DNA of 64,000 nucleotides from Rhodocyclales bacterium. GTDB taxonomy: Bacteria > Pseudomonadota > Gammaproteobacteria > Burkholderiales > Rhodocyclaceae. The translations under genes and the position numbers were made by a program. Shown piece by piece: positions 1 to 10,409 of this stretch. Below the pieces are notes generated by a model. It was not told where the DNA came from. It worked only from the letters and a program-made list of their open reading frames with translations, and ran no database searches. The stretch covers positions 1 through 64,000 of the forward strand of contig JACOUN010000038.1 in the NCBI GenBank assembly GCA_016177805.1, in the 5' to 3' direction. Numbering within the stretch: position 1 is the first letter of the stretch; each line of letters begins with the position of its first letter.

Positions 1-270
1 AAAGTCAGAGAACTCGGAAAGCAGCGACTGAGGGTCGAGTATTCGAGTTCATATTGTCTATTTATCAATGACTTAACGAGACCCATTCTACCCCGGATGC
101 GTGGCGCTTACAAGTCGTTGGGGCTTAAGTTGAGAGCATTGGGCAACTACCGGGTGCTCGGCAACCACGCTCGCTCCAGCCACGGGAACGTTGTAAAGAC
201 TCCAGAAATGGCGTGGCTCCAGTCAGCGCGTGTACAGCAATACGCTTCCGGAACAATGCCGATAAAATAG
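1..270 (+). CDS. possible 3' end of an unidentified gene (partial)
   Basis: Frame 1 is open from the first base to a TAG at 268-270, about 89 codons. There is no start codon near the edge, so this would be the C-terminal end of a gene beginning outside the window. The residues include YSSSYCLFINDLTRPILPRM, loosely reminiscent of the C-terminal part of some SAM-dependent methyltransferases, but I cannot assign a family. The stretch is visibly less GC-rich than the genes that follow. An open frame of this length could be chance. From 271 to 449 I see nothing convincing. Confidence 0.27.
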   Translation, partial: KVRELGKQRLRVEYSSSYCLFINDLTRPILPRMRGAYKSLGLKLRALGNYRVLGNHARSSHGNVVKTPEMAWLQSARVQQYASGTMPIK

Positions 271-449
271 CCGGGGCCAGCAGCCTGTTGGACTTTAGGC
301 GGGTCTACCGCGCCGGCCGGAGTTGAAGCAAATGAGACGGTCCATATTTGCCCGCTTTCTCGTTGCATGGAACCACTATGCGCCTCGAAACCAGGCGAAT
401 CGGTCCTCGTTTTCCCGCGCTGCGAGTGACGATCGCTCAAGCCCGGCTG

Positions 450-827
450 CTAGTGCGGATCATCGGCAACCGGTCTGTTCTCGCGCCCGCGCTGTATGAA
501 TACGCCGACGCGACGCACGTCTTTCATCACGCCTATTTTTGCCAACCTGATCTTGACCCACGGCGCACCGAATTCATCGAACAACAGATTGACGACGAAT
601 TCACCCAGCGTTTCAATCAAATTGAAATGCCGCTCCCTCAGCTCCTTGCGGATGCGTTCGACCACCACCGCATAATCGATGGTGTCATCGATATTGTCCC
701 GCTGCGCCGCCGCCTCGGGCACACCGAAAGTCAGATTCAGTTCAAGCATCTGGGGTACTGCTTTCTCGCGCGGGTAGATTCCGACCCAGGCCTGTACGCG
801 CAGTTCTTCGACAAATATGAAATCCAT
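450..827 (-). CDS. folB: dihydroneopterin aldolase FolB
   Basis: This is a 125-residue cytoplasmic enzyme of folate synthesis. It converts 7,8-dihydroneopterin to 6-hydroxymethyl-dihydropterin and glycolaldehyde. The protein opens with the usual FolB pattern (MDFIFVEELRVQAWVGIYPRE), continues with IDDTIDYAVVVERI, and ends with the VKIRLAK strand carrying the conserved lysine region. Length is normal for the family. It is transcribed divergently from plsY with about 180 bp between them, a pairing common in betaproteobacteria. I saw no truncation. The start at 827 gives the expected N-terminus. Confidence 0.93.
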   Translation of the reverse strand: MDFIFVEELRVQAWVGIYPREKAVPQMLELNLTFGVPEAAAQRDNIDDTIDYAVVVERIRKELRERHFNLIETLGEFVVNLLFDEFGAPWVKIRLAKIGVMKDVRRVGVFIQRGRENRPVADDPH

Positions 828-1007
828 GCTGTTTCCCGATTAAAATCGCAACAATTCCAGCCCGGCTGGCGTTCGTGGATAATCCGCTCCGCACGATCAG
901 GAACCCGACGGACGATCCTTGCCGCCAAGCGATTGCATTATTGACCGCCACTCCATCAACCCCCGGACAACCCGCTGCGACCCACCGAGCGCGGGCGAGG
1001 TGCCCTC

Positions 1008-1604
1008 ATGACGTTACTGCCGATACTTGTCGCTGCCTACCTGCTCGGTTCCGTGCCATTCGCGATCATTTCCAGCCGCCTGTTCGGACTGGCCGATCCG
1101 CGTGAATATGGTTCGGGCAATCCGGGAGCGACCAATGTATTGCGCAGCGGCAACAAGGCTGCCGCCATCATGACCCTGGTGGGTGATTGCGCCAAGGGGT
1201 GGCTCGCGGTGTGGGCGGTCGCACGTCTCGGGTTCAGCCCACAGGAAGCGGCGCTGGCAGGACTCGCCGCGTTCTTCGGCCACGTGTTCAGCGTGTTCCT
1301 CAAATTCAAGGGCGGCAAGGGGGTCGCCACCGCGCTCGGAGTGCTGACCGGCATCAACGGCTGGCTCGCGCTAAGCGCGCTTGCCGTCTGGCTGGTCGTG
1401 GCGCTGGTCACACGCTACTCATCGGCCGCAGCACTCGCCGCCGCCGCCAGCGCCCCGCTCGCCGGCATCGTCATGTTCGACAACCCGACCATCGTCGGCG
1501 TGTTGCTGCTCATGACCGCAGTGCTGGTGTGGCGCCACGCCGGCAACATCCGCAAACTCAAGGATGGCACCGAAGGCAAGATCGGTGGCGGCAAGAAAGG
1601 CTGA
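1008..1604 (+). CDS. plsY: glycerol-3-phosphate acyltransferase PlsY
   Basis: This 198-residue integral membrane enzyme transfers the acyl group of acyl-phosphate to sn-glycerol-3-phosphate, the first step of phospholipid synthesis. The PlsY signatures are present: GSGNPGATN at residues 35-43 and a FKGGKGVATALG loop near residues 98-110. Several hydrophobic segments match the multi-span topology. The C-terminus is a basic, glycine-rich tail. A GAGG-type ribosome site lies just before the ATG. The stop at 1602-1604 abuts the stop of tsaD on the other strand, so the two genes converge with no spacer. Confidence 0.95.
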   Translation: MTLLPILVAAYLLGSVPFAIISSRLFGLADPREYGSGNPGATNVLRSGNKAAAIMTLVGDCAKGWLAVWAVARLGFSPQEAALAGLAAFFGHVFSVFLKFKGGKGVATALGVLTGINGWLALSALAVWLVVALVTRYSSAAALAAAASAPLAGIVMFDNPTIVGVLLLMTAVLVWRHAGNIRKLKDGTEGKIGGGKKG

Positions 1605-2651
1605 TCACCGAGCCGCCGGCTTTGCTCCGACGCCCGCCGCGCTCAACTCGGCCAGCGGCCAGCGCGGCCGGACACGGACCGCCGAATCACCCTTCGCAAT
1701 CTCCCCCGCCTGCAATCTGAGCGCGCCGGCAAAAGCGATCATCGCGCCGTTGTCGGTGCATAGTTCGAGTTCGGGGTAGTAAGCCCGCCGGCGCTTGCGC
1801 CGCAACGCCGCATCGAGCTGGGCGCGCAAACGGCGATTGGCACCCACCCCGCCAGCCACCACCAGCTGGGTCAAACCGGTCTGATCGAGCGCGCGTTGCG
1901 ACTTCGCGCACAGCACGTCAACCACCGCCTCCTGGAAATCCGCCGCCAGATCCGCCACATCATCGGCATTCCAGTCCGGCGACGATACGACATTGAGTAC
2001 GGCGGTCTTGAGTCCGCTGAAACTGAAGTCCAGATCACCCGACCGCAGCATCGGGCGCGGCAGCGAAAAGCGCCCGACGCATCCGGATTCGGCCAGTGTT
2101 GCCAACTGCGGCCCGCCCGGATAACCGAGCCCCATCAGTTTCGCGGTCTTGTCGAACGCCTCACCGGCGGCGTCATCCAGCGTTTCACCCAACAAAACGT
2201 AGTCCCCCACCCCGGCCACCTCCATCAACTGCGTATGCCCACCCGAAACCAGCAACGCTACAAATGGAAAAGCCGGCGGATCGACCGACAGCAAGGGCGA
2301 CAGCAGATGGCCTTCGAGGTGATGGATGGGCAGCACCGGCATGTTCAGCGCAAATCCCAGCGATTCCGAGTACGCCGCCCCTACCAGCAGCGCGCCGGCC
2401 AGCCCCGGACCGGCGGTATACGCCACCGCGTCGATCGCATCGAACGAACAATGCGCCGCCGTCAAAGCCTGTTTCACCAACGCCGGCAACAGGCGTATGT
2501 GGTCGCGCGACGCCAGCTCGGGCACGACACCGCCGTAGGCGGCGTGCAGATCGACCTGTGAATGCAGGGTGTGCCCGAGCAAGCCCGCCTCGGTGTCGTA
2601 CACCGCTACGCCGGTCTCGTCACAGGACGTTTCTATTCCCAGTACCTTCAT
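1605..2651 (-). CDS. tsaD: tRNA N6-adenosine threonylcarbamoyltransferase TsaD
   Basis: TsaD transfers threonylcarbamoyl from TC-AMP to A37 of tRNAs that read ANN codons, working with TsaB, TsaE and TsaC. The protein begins [19 protein letters not shown], the canonical N-terminus, so the start is at 2651. The open frame runs further upstream to 2855, but that extension overlaps the rpsU promoter and has no family similarity. Also visible are HHLEGHL (metal ligand region), [20 protein letters not shown] and [13 protein letters not shown]. The length of 348 residues is normal. The gene is divergent from rpsU, the common arrangement in proteobacteria. Confidence 0.96.
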   Translation of the reverse strand: MKVLGIETSCDETGVAVYDTEAGLLGHTLHSQVDLHAAYGGVVPELASRDHIRLLPALVKQALTAAHCSFDAIDAVAYTAGPGLAGALLVGAAYSESLGFALNMPVLPIHHLEGHLLSPLLSVDPPAFPFVALLVSGGHTQLMEVAGVGDYVLLGETLDDAAGEAFDKTAKLMGLGYPGGPQLATLAESGCVGRFSLPRPMLRSGDLDFSFSGLKTAVLNVVSSPDWNADDVADLAADFQEAVVDVLCAKSQRALDQTGLTQLVVAGGVGANRRLRAQLDAALRRKRRRAYYPELELCTDNGAMIAFAGALRLQAGEIAKGDSAVRVRPRWPLAELSAAGVGAKPAAR

Positions 2652-2718
2652 CGTGCCCACCCCAACGCGCCACGGCATCACAAGGGCGTCGAGTTTATCC
2701 CGAATGCGCGGCACGCGC

Positions 2719-2747
2719 TTGCTCACGGCAATCACTACCGCTATACT
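2719..2747 (+). promoter_or_regulatory. sigma70-type promoter of rpsU-dnaG-rpoD
   Basis: TTGCTC at 2719-2724 and TATACT at 2742-2747 are separated by 17 bp. The -10 matches five of six consensus bases and the -35 matches three. Transcription would begin near 2754, giving a leader of about 34 nt before the rpsU ATG. An AAGGA ribosome site sits in that leader. The position, between divergent tsaD and rpsU, fits the main promoter of the cluster. Confidence 0.6.
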
Positions 2748-2787
2748 GCTCTTTTTTCCGCTTACAAGACACACAAGGAATTCCGTA

Positions 2788-3000
2788 ATGCCGGGCATTC
2801 GCTTAAAGGAAAACGAGCCGTTTGAAGTTGCCATCCGCCGCTTCAAGCGCACCATCGAGAAAACCGGTTTGCTGACCGAACTGCGCTCGCGTGAGTTCTA
2901 CGAGAAGCCCACCGCTGAGCGCAAGCGCAAGCTGGCCGCTGCCGTCAAGCGCAACCACAAGCGCCTGCGCAGCCAGATGCTGCCGCCCAAGTTGTACTGA
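2788..3000 (+). CDS. rpsU: 30S ribosomal protein bS21
   Basis: This is a 70-residue basic protein of the small ribosomal subunit, important for initiation at natural mRNAs. The sequence [20 protein letters not shown] and the lysine/arginine-rich end ([16 protein letters not shown]) are typical of proteobacterial S21. Start chosen at 2788, preceded by AAGGA at normal distance. It heads the macromolecular synthesis cluster rpsU-dnaG-rpoD, with a terminator-like hairpin directly after it. Confidence 0.97.
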   Translation: MPGIRLKENEPFEVAIRRFKRTIEKTGLLTELRSREFYEKPTAERKRKLAAAVKRNHKRLRSQMLPPKLY

Positions 3001-3030
3001 TACAGCGCTCAAGCCGTAGCGGAATTTGAT

Positions 3031-3075
3031 CACACCGGGTGCGGACCTTTCGGTTCGTGCCCGGTGTGCTTTTGT
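3031..3075 (+). terminator. intrinsic terminator between rpsU and dnaG
   Basis: CACACCGGG at 3031-3039 pairs with CCCGGTGTG at 3060-3068; the intervening bases can form a further inner stem (GGACC/GGTTC). A CTTTTGTGTTT tract follows. Partial termination here would let rpsU be expressed far more than dnaG and rpoD, as known for this operon in Escherichia coli. Confidence 0.75.
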
Positions 3076-3143
3076 GTTTGCCAATCTGGAGCCGGACATG
3101 ACGTGCATCACCGTCGCACCGCCAGACGCATCTGCAACCCTGA

Positions 3144-3170
3144 ACGGCCATCTGGACGGCTGATGGCCGT
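3144..3170 (+). promoter_or_regulatory. hairpin in the dnaG leader
   Basis: ACGGCCATC at 3144-3152 is exactly complementary to GATGGCCGT at 3162-3170 across a 9-nt loop. It lies 25 nt before the dnaG ATG, with no T-tract, so it is not a terminator. It may limit dnaG translation or form an RNA processing site, as known between rpsU and dnaG in E. coli; that role is inference. Confidence 0.35.
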
Positions 3171-3194
3171 CCGCACGCCCGCGCCGCTGCCACA

Positions 3195-5000
3195 ATGATC
3201 CCGCAATCATTCATACAGGATCTTCTGGCCCGGATCGACATCGTCGACGTCATCGAACGCCACCTGACCGTGAAGAAGGGCGGCGCGAACTACTTCGCCT
3301 GCTGCCCCTTTCACGGCGAAAAAACGCCTTCGTTCTCGATCAGTCCGACCAAGCAGTTCTACCACTGCTTCGGCTGCGGCGTGCACGGCAATGCCATCAG
3401 CTTCCTGATGGAGTACTCCGGACTGTCCTTCATCGACGCCGTCAAGGACCTCGCGCAGCAAACCGGCATGCAGATTCCGGACGAACCGTCAGGCGGCAAG
3501 TACCACGCTCCACCCAACCAGGAAAATGAAGCGCTGCTGGAAGCGATGTCCACCGCAGCCCGCTACTACTGCGAACAACTCAAACGCAGCCCGGTCGCCA
3601 TCGACTACCTCAAGCGACGCGGCCTGAACGGCGAGATCGCGGCCCGCTTTGGCATAGGCTACGCGCCGGACGACTGGCAGGCACTGCAGGCGGCCTTTCC
3701 GTCCTATGAAGCCAAGGCGCTGCTCGACGCCGGGCTTGTGATAGAAAACGAGCAAAAAAGGCGGTACGACCGCTTCCGCAACCGCATCATGTTTCCGATC
3801 CAGAACCGGCGCGGGCGCGTCATTGCCTTCGGCGGACGGATACTGGATAGCGGCGAGCCGAAATACCTGAACTCCCCCGAGACACCGCTTTTCGAAAAGG
3901 GACGTGAGCTGTACGGTTTGCCGCAGGCGCAGAAACCCATACGCGAAGCCGGCTACGCGCTGGTCGTCGAGGGTTACATGGATGTCGTCGCGCTCGCCCA
4001 GTACGGCATAGGCAATGTGGTTGCCGCGCTCGGCACCGCCACCACCCGCCATCACATACAGACCTTGCTGCGCGAGACCGATCGCATCGTGTTCTGCTTC
4101 GACGGCGACGCCGCCGGGCGCAAGGCCGCATGGCGCGCCCTGGATGCGTCGCTCGAAGCGCTGCGTGATGACGTCACGCTGGCCTTCCTGTTCCTGCCGG
4201 AACAGCACGACCCCGACTCGTTCGTACGCGCGGAGGGCGACACCGCCTTTCGCGCGGCAGCGGCGGCGGCCATGCCGCTGGCAAGCTTCCTGACCCGCGA
4301 ACTACAGACCGATTGCGCGCTTGACACCGCCGAAGGACGCGCCCGCTTCGTACATGAAGCTCGCCCGCTGGTGACACGCGTCGCCGCCCCGCTGCTACGC
4401 CTGCAACTGATCAAGAGCATCGCCGAGGCCAGCGACATGACCCAGATCGAGGTCGAGCAGGCATTCGGCATCAAACCGGCTGAAAGCCCCACCCGCGCCC
4501 GTTCCGGCAATCCACGCCCACCCAGCGGACCGATTTCGAGTCGGGGCCGACGCAAACCAACCACTCCGGTTGCGACACTGCTGCGCATCGTACTGCAGCA
4601 CCCGGTATGGATCGCGCGCCTGCCGGTCGACCTCATCCCCGTCGACGACGCTCACGGACGCGCACTGGTGGCGATGATCGACGCGCTCAGCATCGGAGAA
4701 CTGGAAACCGAGCGTGGTCTGGGCGGACTCGTCGAGCACTTCAGAAGCTCGGAACACGCCGCCACGCTGAACAAGGTGGCAGCCGAACTGGTCGGGACCG
4801 ACTATGATGAATCAGTCATCGAGACTTTGTTCGAGGATACGCTGAGAAAACTGCAGGCCGACGCCATATCGGATGAAATTCTCGCCCTGACCCGCCAGTC
4901 GCGGGAAACCGGCCTTGCGCCGGGCGAGCGGCAGCGGCTCGCTGAACTGTTGCTTGAAAAAAGCCAGATCCGCGACCTCGGATCCAGCAAGAATTTATAG
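3195..5000 (+). CDS. dnaG: DNA primase DnaG
   Basis: DnaG makes the RNA primers for Okazaki fragments. The 601-residue protein has the three expected parts. An N-terminal CHC2 zinc-binding domain shows C37-x2-H40-x17-C58-x2-C61. The TOPRIM catalytic core includes VVEGYMDVVAL with the catalytic glutamate and FCFDGDAAGRKAA with the metal-binding aspartates. The C-terminal third is a divergent helicase-interaction domain after a basic, proline-rich linker near residues 435-465. Length is normal. It lies between rpsU and rpoD, and its stop is directly followed by a TATAAT that may serve rpoD. Confidence 0.97.
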   Translation: MIPQSFIQDLLARIDIVDVIERHLTVKKGGANYFACCPFHGEKTPSFSISPTKQFYHCFGCGVHGNAISFLMEYSGLSFIDAVKDLAQQTGMQIPDEPSGGKYHAPPNQENEALLEAMSTAARYYCEQLKRSPVAIDYLKRRGLNGEIAARFGIGYAPDDWQALQAAFPSYEAKALLDAGLVIENEQKRRYDRFRNRIMFPIQNRRGRVIAFGGRILDSGEPKYLNSPETPLFEKGRELYGLPQAQKPIREAGYALVVEGYMDVVALAQYGIGNVVAALGTATTRHHIQTLLRETDRIVFCFDGDAAGRKAAWRALDASLEALRDDVTLAFLFLPEQHDPDSFVRAEGDTAFRAAAAAAMPLASFLTRELQTDCALDTAEGRARFVHEARPLVTRVAAPLLRLQLIKSIAEASDMTQIEVEQAFGIKPAESPTRARSGNPRPPSGPISSRGRRKPTTPVATLLRIVLQHPVWIARLPVDLIPVDDAHGRALVAMIDALSIGELETERGLGGLVEHFRSSEHAATLNKVAAELVGTDYDESVIETLFEDTLRKLQADAISDEILALTRQSRETGLAPGERQRLAELLLEKSQIRDLGSSKNL

Positions 5001-5006
5001 TATAAT
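5001..5006 (+). promoter_or_regulatory. perfect -10 hexamer upstream of rpoD
   Basis: TATAAT sits immediately after the dnaG stop, in an AT-rich island 43 bp before the rpoD ATG. At 17 bp upstream the candidate -35 (TCGGAT) is poor. An internal rpoD promoter is known in E. coli, so a secondary promoter here is plausible but unproven. Confidence 0.4.
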
Positions 5007-5048
5007 TATTGGTTTACTCGACTTAACACTCGCGATTCAAGGAGAGCC

Positions 5049-7058
<2,010 letters not shown>

Positions 7059-7129
7059 CAACGGCCTGCGCCCCGACCCATGGCCGGCAGCGCAGGCGCG
7101 CAACCAGAGTCAAAAAAATGGAAGAAATT

Positions 7130-7165
7130 CAGGGTCCAGCCGTTCTGAATATCGGCCGGACCCTG
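7130..7165 (+). repeat. inverted repeat between rpoD and the tRNA gene
   Basis: CAGGGTCC at 7130-7137 pairs with GGACCCTG at 7158-7165, extended inward by GCCG/CGGC after one mismatch. No T-tract follows; instead TAAAAT at 7166-7171 lies 10 nt before the tRNA and could be its -10 element. The hairpin may end rpoD transcription weakly or separate the two units. Confidence 0.45.
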
Positions 7166-7171
7166 TAAAAT
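7166..7171 (+). promoter_or_regulatory. candidate -10 element of the tRNA-Ile gene
   Basis: TAAAAT lies 9 bp before the first tRNA base (7181), implying a start near 7178 and a very short 5' leader. The 17-bp-spaced -35 would be TTCTGA (7143-7148), which is weak and lies in the hairpin loop. The tRNA could instead be cotranscribed from rpoD. Confidence 0.35.
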
Positions 7172-7180
7172 AGCAGCTTC

Positions 7181-7514
7181 GGGCCCGTAGCTCAGTTGGT
7201 TAGAGCAGAGGACTTAACGAAACAAATCCTAAACGGCGGGCAACCGCCGCATGGCAAGTTTCTAATGGGTTGCCTGTTGCCAAGTTAACTCTGGCGCCAG
7301 GTAGAACTGGTCAAATTCGGTGAAAGCTGACACCCCGCAAGGGGATGCCAATACCGAGCCAAGCCCTCGGCAATATGAGGGAAGGTGTAGAGACTAGACG
7401 GCCAGCCTGTAACGGGAAGGTATAGTCCAGACCACAAACCCGAAAGGGGCGGCGAAAGCCGTAGTGGTAAGCATAATCCTTTGGTCCACGGTTCAAGTCC
7501 GTGCGGGCCCACCA
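7181..7514 (+). tRNA. tRNA-Ile2 (CAU anticodon), interrupted by a group I intron
   Basis: Exon 1 is 7181-7214 and exon 2 is 7472-7514. Joined, they give a 77-nt tRNA with encoded CCA, a perfect seven-pair acceptor stem (GGGCCCG/CGGGCCC), a normal D arm, anticodon stem GAGGA/TCCTT with loop CT-CAT-AA, and a canonical T arm (GGTTCAAGTCC). A CAU anticodon fits isoleucine tRNA 2 (C34 changed to lysidine by TilS) or elongator methionine. The C4-G69 and C5-G68 pairs favour isoleucine, as these are TilS-favoured features. This junction is the only one giving both a U before the 5' site and a G at the intron end. Confidence 0.85.
7215..7471 (+). ncRNA. group I self-splicing intron in the tRNA anticodon loop
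   Basis: The 257-nt insert carries the four conserved core elements of group I introns: P near 7313-7330 (AATTCGGTGAAAGC), Q near 7349-7366 (AATACCGAGCCAAGCC), R near 7384-7403 (GGTGTAGAGACTAGACGGCC) and S near 7417-7430 (AAGGTATAGTCCAG). These closely resemble the Azoarcus tRNA-Ile intron as I remember it. The 5' exon ends in U and the intron ends in G, as the splicing mechanism requires. Near the 5' end a 6-bp stem with a GCAA tetraloop (7234-7249) and a second hairpin (GGCAA/TTGCC, 7253-7274) look like P2-type helices. No homing endonuclease frame exists inside. Confidence 0.9.
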
Positions 7515-7520
7515 ACACGG

Positions 7521-7546
7521 AAACACCCGGCCATGGCCGGGTGTTT
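7521..7546. terminator. bidirectional intrinsic terminator
   Basis: A perfect 13+13 bp palindrome (AAACACCCGGCCA and its complement) ends in TTTT on the plus strand and, read on the minus strand, also ends in a T-run. It lies between the end of the tRNA and the end of the convergent heme-protein gene and probably serves both. Confidence 0.85.
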
Positions 7547-8881
7547 TCATTTCAGCGTCGTTGCCGAAATCATCCCATCGACACCGATTCCTAGCGTCAG
7601 CGGAAACGACACATGATGGAAGCGCGTCGTGACATTATCATCATGGACGGCAAACCCCACGTTGTAGACACTGCCCACCTTGAGGATCTTGTCATCCTCG
7701 GGGTGCCCCGTATCGAGTTTGCGCGCCCACTCCACCGTCCATACGCCATCTTTCCACTGACCGCTTGCAGCGTCGCTGTCCGCCGCCGACCCGCTCGCGT
7801 CCGCGCGCGAAAGCAGCCGTCCCGGCAGGACATCGCCCTTTGTCCACCCGGCGTTCGGATCGAAGGGCACGGCATTTTCCTCCCTGATGATCGCGTGAGG
7901 CTTTCCCGCCTTGCCGATGTCATCGATCGTGATCGCCTTCACTCCGACCTTGGTGACATCGAACATGTATTTCGGTGTCATGGTCTTCCGATCGACGTTC
8001 CAACTGAACGGACCCTTGCCGGCATCGAACAGACGGTACTCCAGCACGTAGCCATCATCGGTCATGCCTACGGGGTTGCTGCGATGACCACGCCACTGCA
8101 GCAGATCGACGAACTTGCCATCCGCCTTGAGTGCGGCGATCTCCTCGGGCGAGCGCGTCTTGCCCCAACTCGCCGTATCGTCGCTACGGCTGTTCGCCAG
8201 GTACTTGCGCACATCGCTCATCTTGAGCGCCCCGCCGAGCAGGGCATGCGCCTGGACCTGATCCTTGTTCGGCTCGTCGGGCATATCACGCATGCCGGTG
8301 TGACAGGTCAGCCAGCATCCCTGATTGCGGAACAGCGGTATCTTGCCGTCATCGATCATGATCGCCAGGCGATCTTCATAGACAGGCGGTTGGGCGCCGC
8401 TGCGTACCCTTGCACTGGACCTCGGCCCACCGATGAAGGTCCATGCAGTGCCGTCATACATCATGTAATCGTGCATCTACCCGGCCCGCGCCATCTGGGT
8501 ATTCCACTCGAAGCGAAGGTAGAGGAATGCGTCATCATGCGCGGCCTGGACCTTCAGATCGATCACCCCCGTCTTGCCGGCGATAGGCGTAGGCTCCAGC
8601 CTCCCGCCCTTGACCACCGCCTCGCCGATCTGCGCTTCATCGGCTTCGTGACAGGACAGACAGGCGAAACCGGCCTTGACCTTCCGGTCGCCACGTTTGT
8701 GAGCCGCGCTGGTCACCCAGTCGTAGCTCGCCTGCCCCGGATAGAACAGCTTCACCGTATGGACCGGAATCCGCGACCAGTCGGCAGGAGGGGCGGCCAA
8801 TGCCGACAACGACATGGCGGTCGCAACCACCGTGATCGTCATACCCCGCGACAACTTCACCACCAATCCAGCCATCATCAC
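7547..8881 (-). pseudogene. ethylbenzene-dehydrogenase-type heme-binding cytochrome, split by an in-frame amber codon
   Basis: Two open frames in the same phase, 8477-8881 (134 codons) and 7547-8476 (309 codons), are separated only by TAG at 8477-8479, with an ATG directly after it. Together they make one protein of about 444 residues. The first part has a signal peptide (ending SLSALAAPP) and CLSCHE, a c-type heme motif. The second continues the same domain (YEDRLAIMIDDGK) and carries CWLTCH, a C-x3-C-H pattern. The family resembles the EB_dh heme domain found in subunits of type II DMSO-reductase enzymes and in related cytochromes. Possible outcomes are loss of function, read-through, reinitiation as two halves, or a sequencing error. 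No partner genes are adjacent. Confidence 0.75.
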
Positions 8882-9009
8882 CCCCCGTGTTCGGTCAGTG
8901 CGGCATGAACGGGCGCTCTCGGACCAACGGTTCGGACCGTCGCGCCCTTGGCATCACCGTGATGCGAAATGAAGCGGCCGACACCACGACGAGGCGAGCC
9001 TGTCCATTC

Positions 9010-9050
9010 ATGCTACACCGGCACCTGCCGATGAACTTGACTTCAGTCAA
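9010..9050 (-). promoter_or_regulatory. FNR/ANR-type site with class II promoter geometry
   Basis: TTGACTTCAGTCAA (9037-9050) is a perfect 5+4+5 inverted repeat close to the FNR/CRP-family consensus TTGAT-N4-ATCAA. On the minus strand a TAGCAT -10-like hexamer lies at 9015-9010, centred 31 bp downstream of the box centre. That is the spacing of a site centred at -41.5. Transcription would start near 9002 and read the split heme gene after a leader of about 120 nt. The rest of the 300-bp gap (8882-9181) shows nothing else. Confidence 0.55.
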
Positions 9051-9181
9051 GCCATGAAACGACAGAGGGTAAAAACCAGGGAAAAGAAAAGCGTCGGCAA
9101 ATCATCGCGCGACGGGGATGAAGCCGGTCCCGGCCGGCGCCCCCACGATGTTCCGGCAACGCGGGTCACGCCAACCCGCGG

Positions 9182-10228
<1,047 letters not shown>

Positions 10229-10254
10229 TTACAAAACCATACAGCTTGTCGACC

Positions 10255-10401
10255 AAGGCCGGGAACTTCCCGGAGTGCTCATTATCAGAGCGTATGGATG
10301 GGCAATCCATCCCCCGCTTTCCCTCCCTGAGCGGGAGCCTGCAACTCAGGCGTTTGACCCCCGGGCTTTCTTCCCCTTGAGCCCGGGGCTTTTCTTTTTT
10401 C
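10255..10401 (+). ncRNA. candidate structured small RNA ending in an intrinsic terminator
   Basis: Five consecutive hairpins can be drawn on the plus strand: CCGGG/CCCGG (10260-10274), GGATGG/CCATCC (10297-10313), CCCGCT/AGCGGG (10314-10336), GCCTG/CAGGC (10338-10352) and a terminator stem (10360-10389) with a U-rich tail. There is no open frame, and the orientation is opposite to both neighbours, hemB and engB. Two loops are C-rich (TTCCCTCCCTG and TTCTTCCCCTTG), the kind of loop that can pair with Shine-Dalgarno sequences. I found no clear promoter, so the 5' end is a guess. It does not match 6S, SRP, tmRNA or RNase P as I know them. Confidence 0.45.
10360..10401 (+). terminator. strong intrinsic terminator, plus strand
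   Basis: CCCCGGGCT (10360-10368) pairs perfectly with AGCCCGGGG (10381-10389) over a 12-nt loop, followed by CTTTTCTTTTTT. The T-tract exists only on the plus strand, so it does not serve engB, which ends at 10410 on the minus strand. No plus-strand protein gene lies upstream, hence the sRNA proposal. Confidence 0.85.
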
Positions 10402-10409
10402 AAGTCCCG

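Noticed and set aside
1605-2855. tsaD as a 416-residue protein starting at 2855.
   Set aside because: The extra 68 residues cover the divergent rpsU promoter and start, and the conserved TsaD N-terminus begins at 2651.
7181-7514. Reading the split tRNA as tRNA-Leu(UAA) or tRNA-Ile(UAU), since the bases after the anticodon stem read CTTAA.
   Set aside because: Those junctions need the intron to end in C, A or T instead of G, and the UAA version also needs a 5' exon ending in A. Only the CAU junction satisfies both splice-site rules and gives a 7-base loop.
10255-10401. The hemB-engB RNA as 6S, 4.5S, tmRNA or RNase P RNA.
   Set aside because: The 6S bubble-stem, the SRP GGTCAGG/GAAGCAGCC core, the tmRNA tRNA-like end and the RNase P core are all absent.
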